Shown: positions 59,362-64,000 of the stretch, in pieces
Position numbering within the stretch: position 1 is the stretch's first letter
Layout of the letters: each line of letters opens with the position of its first letter
Assembly (NCBI RefSeq): GCF_018375725.1
Contig: NZ_JAHACR010000003.1
Span: 1 to 64,000 of the forward strand
Length of the DNA stretch: 64,000 nucleotides
From: Burkholderia sp.
GTDB lineage: Bacteria > Pseudomonadota > Gammaproteobacteria > Burkholderiales > Burkholderiaceae
Reading direction: 5' to 3'
Position numbers and translations under genes: made by a program
The notes under the pieces: generated by a model
Told to the model about the DNA's origin: nothing
Databases searched by the model: none
Seen by the model: only the letters and a program-made list of their open reading frames with translations

Positions 59362-60225
59362 TTACAGGTCGATCTCGCCTTCGAAGACGGTGGCCGCGGG
59401 CCCGGCCATCATCAGCGGCGCCGTTTCGTCGCGCGCGCCGTCCCAGCGGATGGTCAGCGTGCCGCCGTGCGTGTGCACCGTGACCGGCGAATCGAGCAGG
59501 CCGCGCCGGATGCCGGCCGCAACCGCCGCGCACGCGCCGGTGCCGCACGCGAGCGTTTCGCCTGCGCCGCGCTCGTAGACACGCAGCTTCACTTCGTTGC
59601 GCGACACGATCTGCATGAAACCGGCATTGACCCGCTGCGGGAAGCGCGGATGGCGCTCGACGAACGGGCCTTCTTCGAGGACCGGGTACGCTTCCGCATC
59701 GTCGACGACCTGCACCGCGTGCGGATTGCCCATCGAGACGGCGGAGATCCAGCGCGTCGCGCCGTTCACGTCGAGCGGCCAGAGCGTGTCGCGGGCTTCC
59801 GGGCGCCCTTCGAGACCCGACGCGTCGAACGGCACCTGCGCGGGCTCGAACACGGGCGCGCCCATGTCGACGACGACTTCGCCGTTGTCCTGCATCGTCA
59901 GCGTGATCAGTCCCTTCATCACCTCGACGCGCACGCTGCGCTTGGCGGTCAGCTTCCGGTCGACCACGAACTTGACGAAGCAGCGCGCGCCGTTGCCGCA
60001 GTGCTCGACCTCGCCGCCGTCGCAGTTGAAGATCCGGTATTTGAAGTCCGCGCCGTCGACGGTCGGCCGCTCGACGAGCAGCAGTTGATCGGCGCCGATG
60101 CCGAAATGGCGATCGGCCAGCGCGCGCACCTGTGCTTCGCTGAGCGGCGGCAGCGCGCTGGAGTAGCCGTCGAGCACGACGAAGTCGTTGCCCGCGCCGT
60201 GCATCTTCGTGAACGAGAGTTTCAC
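59362..60225 (-). CDS. dapF: diaminopimelate epimerase
   Basis: Converts LL- to meso-diaminopimelate for peptidoglycan and lysine. 287 residues. The two catalytic cysteines lie in EHCGNGARC and [12 protein letters not shown]. The N-terminal core is [14 protein letters not shown] chose GTG 60225 ([13 protein letters not shown]) over the TTG at 60237 because GGGA lies just before it and the resulting N-terminus is standard. First gene of dapF-DUF484-xerC-rlmI. Confidence 0.95.
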   Translation of the reverse strand: MKLSFTKMHGAGNDFVVLDGYSSALPPLSEAQVRALADRHFGIGADQLLLVERPTVDGADFKYRIFNCDGGEVEHCGNGARCFVKFVVDRKLTAKRSVRVEVMKGLITLTMQDNGEVVVDMGAPVFEPAQVPFDASGLEGRPEARDTLWPLDVNGATRWISAVSMGNPHAVQVVDDAEAYPVLEEGPFVERHPRFPQRVNAGFMQIVSRNEVKLRVYERGAGETLACGTGACAAVAAGIRRGLLDSPVTVHTHGGTLTIRWDGARDETAPLMMAGPAATVFEGEIDL

Positions 60226-60384
60226 TTTGTCCCGCAATTCCTTGGCAATTGAGACGCGCAGCGTGAGTGGACCGGATGTTGCGGCGCCGGATCGCTGTTT
60301 TCACGCTGGCCCAAGCGCGAATGATACATGCAGCGGTCGGGGGCGTCCCCGGTTCGGCGCGCCGGCGCCGCGGGGTGCGATGAC

Positions 60385-60410
60385 CGAACGGCGCGGGCAT
60401 GCGCCGTTCG
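60385..60410 (-). terminator. hairpin after the LpxL-type gene
   Basis: 10-bp stem CGAACGGCGC/GCGCCGTTCG with a 6-base loop, beyond the stop at 60443 when read on the minus strand. No T-run, so only possibly a terminator. Confidence 0.4.
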
Positions 60411-60442
60411 CTTTCGCCGGCGCCGTGCGGGCGAAAGCGGCC

Positions 60443-61327
60443 TCAGTAGAAGCTCGGCTCGCCCTCCGGGCGGGTTTTGAAACGCTTGTGAACCCAATAG
60501 TATTGCTCGGGCATCAGCGGGATCTGCTCTTCGAGGAACGCGTTCATCCGGCGCGCATCGAGGTCGTCGTCGCCGGTCGGGTACTGGTCCCACGGCTTGA
60601 ATACCTTCAGACGATAGCCCTTGTAGTTCGGCAGCACCTCGCCGATGAACGGCACGACCTGCGCGTGGCCGGTCTTCGCGAGCCGGCCGACCGCCGTCAG
60701 CGTGCAGGCCGGCACGCCGAAAAACGGCACGAACGTCGAGTTGCGCTGGCCGTAGTCCATGTCCGCGCCGAGCATCACCGGCTTGCGGTCGCGCAGCCAG
60801 CGCAGCACGACGCGCGCGCTGTCGGCGCGGCCGACCATCTCCGCGTCGAAGCGTCCGCGCGCCTTTTTCGCCTCGGCTTCGAGAATCGTGTTCGAGAACG
60901 GCTGGTACAGCGAGCCGCAGCGGCGCTGCAGCGCATGGTTGAGCCAGATCGAACCGGCTTCGATGCCGACGAAGTGCATGCCGAGGAACAGCGTCGGCGG
61001 GAGGTTCGGATCGGTGAGGTCGATGGCGCTGTCGATCTGGATCAGTTTTTCGAGCTTCTTCGCGGAGCCGAACCACTGCACGCTGCGCTCGACGTAGCTG
61101 CGGATCGCGTGGCGGAAGTGCAGCCCGGCGACTTCCTCGCGGCGCGCGTCGCTCCAGTCGGGAAAGCAGAGTTTCAGGTTGGTGTGTACGATGCGCTTTC
61201 GCCGGCTGGGGATCTGATAGAGCAACCAGCCGAGGCCGTCTCCGAGGCGTGCGGTCAGGCCGTACGGCAGGAGCGCGATCAGCTTCAGGAGGCCGATGGC
61301 GAGATGCGTGCCGAGGCGGCCTAGCAT
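60443..61327 (-). CDS. lipid A biosynthesis acyltransferase (LpxL/HtrB family)
   Basis: 294-residue inner-membrane acyltransferase that adds a secondary acyl chain to lipid A. One hydrophobic segment near residues 8-24; the catalytic HxxxxE motif is HFVGIE in LFLGMHFVGIEAG (about residues 121-126). Later blocks are YQPFSNTILEAEAKKARG and GADMDYGQRNSTFVPFFGVP. GGAGG precedes ATG 61327 at good spacing, which fixes the start although the frame is open to 61543. It is divergent from metK, with the metK leader and promoter between. Confidence 0.93.
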   Translation of the reverse strand: MLGRLGTHLAIGLLKLIALLPYGLTARLGDGLGWLLYQIPSRRKRIVHTNLKLCFPDWSDARREEVAGLHFRHAIRSYVERSVQWFGSAKKLEKLIQIDSAIDLTDPNLPPTLFLGMHFVGIEAGSIWLNHALQRRCGSLYQPFSNTILEAEAKKARGRFDAEMVGRADSARVVLRWLRDRKPVMLGADMDYGQRNSTFVPFFGVPACTLTAVGRLAKTGHAQVVPFIGEVLPNYKGYRLKVFKPWDQYPTGDDDLDARRMNAFLEEQIPLMPEQYYWVHKRFKTRPEGEPSFY

Positions 61328-61410
61328 GCGGAACCTCCGGAAATCCGGCGGGCCGGCATGTTGCGAACGGGGTTGAAGGACAGCGGGCAATGCGGCACGG
61401 GCGGCACTCT

Positions 61411-61437
61411 GTGACAAATCTGGAAAGCCGCTATAAT
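61411..61437 (+). promoter_or_regulatory. promoter of metK
   Basis: TATAAT at 61432-61437 is a perfect -10. The -35 is GTGACA (61411-61416) at a short 15-bp spacing. The transcript would start at about 61441-61444, essentially at the first base of the riboswitch P1 stem. Confidence 0.7.
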
Positions 61438-61440
61438 ACG

Positions 61441-61589
61441 GGCTTCGCCGAGTTAACTGACAACTTGCGGGGCGAAGCCGGCCAGTGCCAGACGCACTGC
61501 CCGGTATTGGTAATCCGCTAAAGCGTCGCCGCTTCAGGCTCACCGGAGCTGGCTACGTGAAACGTACCGTAACCACAAAGGAGCCTGAA
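61441..61589 (+). promoter_or_regulatory. SAM-II-like riboswitch of metK with Shine-Dalgarno sequestration
   Basis: P1 is GGCTTCGCC/GGCGAAGCC (61441-61449 with 61471-61479), 9 perfect pairs. L1 is 20-21 nt, starting GAGTTAAC and ending CTTGCG, like the known SAM-II L1. An extra hairpin CAGTGC/GCACTG (61483-61499) follows, then the core TAATCCGCTAAAGCGTCG (from 61511). TGAC of L1 pairs with GTCG (P2 pseudoknot). Downstream TTCAGGCTC (61533-61541) pairs over 9 bases with GAGCCTGAA (61581-61589), which covers most of the GGAG (61580-61583) before metK. This gives a translational OFF state. Confidence 0.8.
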
Positions 61590-61593
61590 CAAA

Positions 61594-62781
61594 GTGGCCA
61601 ACGATTATCTCTTTACGTCCGAATCCGTCTCCGAAGGTCATCCGGACAAGGTCGCGGACCAAATCTCGGACGCGATTCTCGACGCCATCCTCGCGCAGGA
61701 CAAATATTCCCGCGTTGCCGCCGAAACGCTGTGCAACACGGGTCTCGTCGTGCTGGCCGGTGAAATCACCACGACGGCCAACATCGACTACATCCAGATC
61801 GCGCGCGACACCATCAAGCGCATCGGCTACGACAACACCGACTACGGTATCGACTACAAGGGTTGCGCGGTGCTCGTCGCGTACGACAAGCAGTCGCCGG
61901 ACATCGCGCAAGGCGTCGACCGCGCGCACGACGACAACCTCGACCAGGGCGCGGGCGACCAGGGCCTGATGTTCGGCTACGCATGCGACGAAACGTCCGA
62001 GCTGATGCCGCTGCCGATCCACTTGTCGCACCGTCTCGTCGAGCGCCAGGCCAGCCTGCGCCGCGACGGCCGCCTGCCGTGGCTGCGCCCGGACGCGAAG
62101 TCGCAGGTGACGGTCCGCTACGTCGACGGCAAGCCGGATTCGATCGACACCGTCGTGCTGTCGACCCAGCATGCGCCGGACATCGAGCTGTCGGCGCTGC
62201 GCGAGGCCGTGATCGAGGAAATCATCAAGCCGACGCTGCCTGCCGAACTGATCAAGGGCGACATCAAGTTCCTCGTGAACCCGACCGGCCGGTTCGTTAT
62301 CGGCGGCCCGCAGGGCGACTGCGGCCTGACGGGCCGCAAGATCATCGTCGATACGTACGGCGGCGCAGCGCCGCACGGCGGCGGCGCATTCTCGGGCAAG
62401 GATCCGTCGAAGGTCGACCGCTCGGCCGCCTACGCCGGTCGCTACGTGGCGAAGAACATCGTCGCGGCGGGGCTCGCGTCGCGTGCGCTGATCCAGGTGT
62501 CGTATGCGATCGGCGTCGCCGAGCCGACCTCGGTGATGGTCAACACGTTCGGCACGGGCCGCGTGTCGGATGCGACGATCACGAAGCTCGTGCGTGAGCA
62601 CTTCGACCTGCGTCCGAAGGGCATCATCAAGATGCTCGACCTGCTGCGCCCGATCTACGAGAAGACGGCAGCGTACGGTCACTTCGGCCGTGAAGAGCCG
62701 GAATTCTCGTGGGAAGCGACCGACAAGGCGCTCGCCCTCGCGGAAGCGGCTGGCGTCGAGCCTGCGGTGCGCGTCGCGTAA
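61594..62781 (+). CDS. metK: S-adenosylmethionine synthase
   Basis: 395-residue methionine adenosyltransferase, making SAM from methionine and ATP. The standard motifs are present: [18 protein letters not shown] (residues 11-28), GAGDQG (ATP-binding) and the phosphate loop [22 protein letters not shown] start at 61594, with AAAGGAG at 61577-61583. Control by the SAM-II-like leader would close a feedback loop on its own product; metX at 33.5 kb has the same type of switch. Confidence 0.98.
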   Translation: MANDYLFTSESVSEGHPDKVADQISDAILDAILAQDKYSRVAAETLCNTGLVVLAGEITTTANIDYIQIARDTIKRIGYDNTDYGIDYKGCAVLVAYDKQSPDIAQGVDRAHDDNLDQGAGDQGLMFGYACDETSELMPLPIHLSHRLVERQASLRRDGRLPWLRPDAKSQVTVRYVDGKPDSIDTVVLSTQHAPDIELSALREAVIEEIIKPTLPAELIKGDIKFLVNPTGRFVIGGPQGDCGLTGRKIIVDTYGGAAPHGGGAFSGKDPSKVDRSAAYAGRYVAKNIVAAGLASRALIQVSYAIGVAEPTSVMVNTFGTGRVSDATITKLVREHFDLRPKGIIKMLDLLRPIYEKTAAYGHFGREEPEFSWEATDKALALAEAAGVEPAVRVA

Positions 62782-62800
62782 GCGTCGTTCGTCTGCAATG

Positions 62801-62828
62801 AAAAACCCCGGCTCGCCGGGGTTTTTTT
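62801..62828 (+). terminator. intrinsic terminator of metK
   Basis: AAAAACCCCGGC/GCCGGGGTTTTT stem with a tight loop, then extra T at the 3' end (seven T in total from 62822). Confidence 0.93.
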
Positions 62829-62884
62829 GCTTATAGCGTGGCGTGCATGGCCACACGTGCGGCGCCTGGCCGCGCGGCGGCCGT

Positions 62885-63235
62885 CTAGCGCGCGCCGAAC
62901 CCGAACCAGCCGGTGCTGGCGGCGCCCAGCCGGCGCGGGAGGTTGACCCGGCGTTGCGGCCCGCTGGCCCGCCGGAGCGCGAGCGCGCGCAGCGACGACG
63001 GCTTTTGCAGCAGCGAGCGCAGGCCGGCGCGGCGCGCGATCGCCTGCGCGCTCATCATCGAGAGAAACGCGTGGAACCACGCGCGGATGCCGTCGAGCCG
63101 GACGTGCTGTGCCTGCTCGGCGATCGCCCGCGCCCGTGCGCCATGATGGCGCAGCGTGCGTGTCGTCCGCAGGGAGGCGGAGGGCACAATGCGCTTTGCA
63201 GCGCGGCTCAGACGGGAAGTCAGTCGGAATGGCAT
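62885..63235 (-). CDS. small basic hypothetical protein
   Basis: 116-residue frame from ATG 63235, rich in Arg, Ala, Leu and Ser, with no recognised domain. It starts MPFRLTSRLSRAAKRIV and ends STGWFGFGAR. A possible amphipathic or hydrophobic helix lies near residues 45-70 (IRAWFHAFLSMMSAQAIA). No Shine-Dalgarno is evident. It is supported by its position alone in a non-overlapped gap, by readable composition and by a clean start and stop; it could be spurious. Confidence 0.45.
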   Translation of the reverse strand: MPFRLTSRLSRAAKRIVPSASLRTTRTLRHHGARARAIAEQAQHVRLDGIRAWFHAFLSMMSAQAIARRAGLRSLLQKPSSLRALALRRASGPQRRVNLPRRLGAASTGWFGFGAR

Positions 63236-63587
63236 GTGAATGATGCTTGCTTGGAATAATGACGCCCTCGGGCGCGCAACAATACGAACGGCCTCGTATG
63301 ACGCAGCGGATGTTACCGAATGCAGCCGCGCCCGGCACCCGCCAGAATTGACAGGCGCGCTCAGGCTACAGGGGATTCATGACGCGCAAAAGTCGCGGAT
63401 AACCCTTGTGCCGCAAGGTGCGCGCAGTGCCTGCGACGGCCGGTGACGACGATTTCGCGACCGGCCGCTTCCTTGCGTCAGATCAAATCGACCGCCGCCC
63501 GTTCCCTTTGCACGACGCGGGTGCTGCGCGTGCGATCGGACGCCGCTTTACAATCGCAACATTCACAAGAAATACATCGAGCGTCCC
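63236..63587 (+). other. 352-bp region before the dioxygenase gene
   Basis: No gene is evident. TACAAT at about 63549-63554 is a possible -10 about 35 bp before the start codon, but no matching -35 was found. A TTGACA hexamer also occurs near 63347-63353 without a good -10 behind it. The rest is unremarkable. Confidence 0.4.
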
Positions 63588-64000
63588 ATGTCTTCATTGC
63601 AGTCGGAATCGATTCGCGCGCAGGTCGCAGAACTGCGCGAACGCGGCTTCGTCGTCGCCCGCGGCCTCGTCGGCGCGGAACAGTGTGCGGCACTGAAACG
63701 CACCGCCGAGCGGCAGTTGCAGGAAGCGGCCCAGCCGATCGAATTCGAGGCCGACCTGCGTTATCCGGGCGCGCCGGAATCGAAGCATGCGCCGGGCGGC
63801 CATACGGTGCGGCGGTTGCTCGATGCATACGAACGCGATCCGTTGTTCGCCGAGCGTGCGACCGCGCCGGAAATCGCTGCGTGGATGCGCGCGTACTTCG
63901 GCGAGCAGCCGGTGCTGTCGCGCGCGCATCACAACTGCATGATGACGAAGCACCCCGCGTACGGCAGCCTGACCGGCTGGCATCGCGATGTGCGCTACTG
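63588..64000 (+). CDS. phytanoyl-CoA dioxygenase family protein, cut by window edge
   Basis: The N-terminal 137 residues of a PhyH-family non-haem Fe(II)/2-oxoglutarate dioxygenase. The frame starts at ATG 63588 (MSSLQSESIRAQVAELRERG) and is still open at the right edge. The first part of the HxD facial triad is visible near the end (WHRDVRY), and the typical N-terminal VARGLVGAEQCAALKRTAER region precedes it. Substrate and full length cannot be judged here. Confidence 0.85.
   Translation, partial: MSSLQSESIRAQVAELRERGFVVARGLVGAEQCAALKRTAERQLQEAAQPIEFEADLRYPGAPESKHAPGGHTVRRLLDAYERDPLFAERATAPEIAAWMRAYFGEQPVLSRAHHNCMMTKHPAYGSLTGWHRDVRY

Overview
The window is chromosomal DNA of a high-GC betaproteobacterium, almost certainly a Burkholderia and probably of the B. 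cepacia complex. The evidence is the very GC-rich codon use, the QueE cluster spacing known from Burkholderia, the MetX/MetW pair, the dapF-DUF484-xerC-rlmI order, the rod-shape operon mreBCD-mrdA-rodA facing gatCAB, and a tRNA-Phe next to an NtrYX-like system. Most of the window is core genome. No insertion sequence, prophage, integrase gene (other than xerC) or CRISPR array was seen.

Layout. 1-4.3 kb, minus strand: the 3'-truncated DNA topoisomerase III gene, a thioredoxin-like gene and dprA. 4.5-13.1 kb, plus: def, fmt, a LysE-type exporter, htpX, rsmB, a DUF4390 gene, an NtrY-like kinase with a short NtrX-like regulator, then tRNA-Phe with its own promoter and terminator. 13.5-17.1 kb, plus: queC-queE-queD (queuosine precursor synthesis), an HpcH/HpaI aldolase and a Sel1-repeat protein. 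17.2-23.5 kb, minus: the elongasome operon mreB-mreC-mreD-mrdA-rodA. 23.9-29.2 kb, plus: gatC-gatA-gatB, a PPK2 kinase and xthA. 29.3-33.5 kb, minus: metX-metW behind a SAM-II riboswitch, an AmpG-like transporter and a secreted M48-type protein that lacks the catalytic glutamate.

33.7-43.5 kb is the accessory part. It holds a classical autotransporter and a complete chaperone-usher fimbrial cluster (pilin, chaperone, usher, tip adhesin, second pilin), all on the minus strand. The cluster begins with a conspicuously AT-rich leader, and an 8-bp tandem repeat lies between that leader and slmA.

43.8-64 kb returns to core functions: argB, a HAD-family nucleotidase and slmA (minus); a Cys-rich small protein and a RegB/RegA redox two-component system (plus); a LuxR-type regulator divergent from a large unknown lipoprotein; hslV-hslU, dksA and a zinc-type COG0523 GTPase; dapF, a DUF484 gene broken by an in-frame amber codon, xerC and rlmI; an LpxL-type acyltransferase; metK behind a second SAM-II-like leader; a small hypothetical gene; and the start of a phytanoyl-CoA dioxygenase-family gene running off the right edge.

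The most informative observations are these. Two SAM-II-class leaders (metX and metK) each carry an extra hairpin between P1 and the conserved core, and the metK leader can sequester its own Shine-Dalgarno. DUF484 has an in-frame amber codon. The M48 protein reads HGIAH instead of HExxH. The C-terminus of GatA is written by a palindromic intergenic repeat. The fimbrial locus has two pilins and an AT-rich leader.
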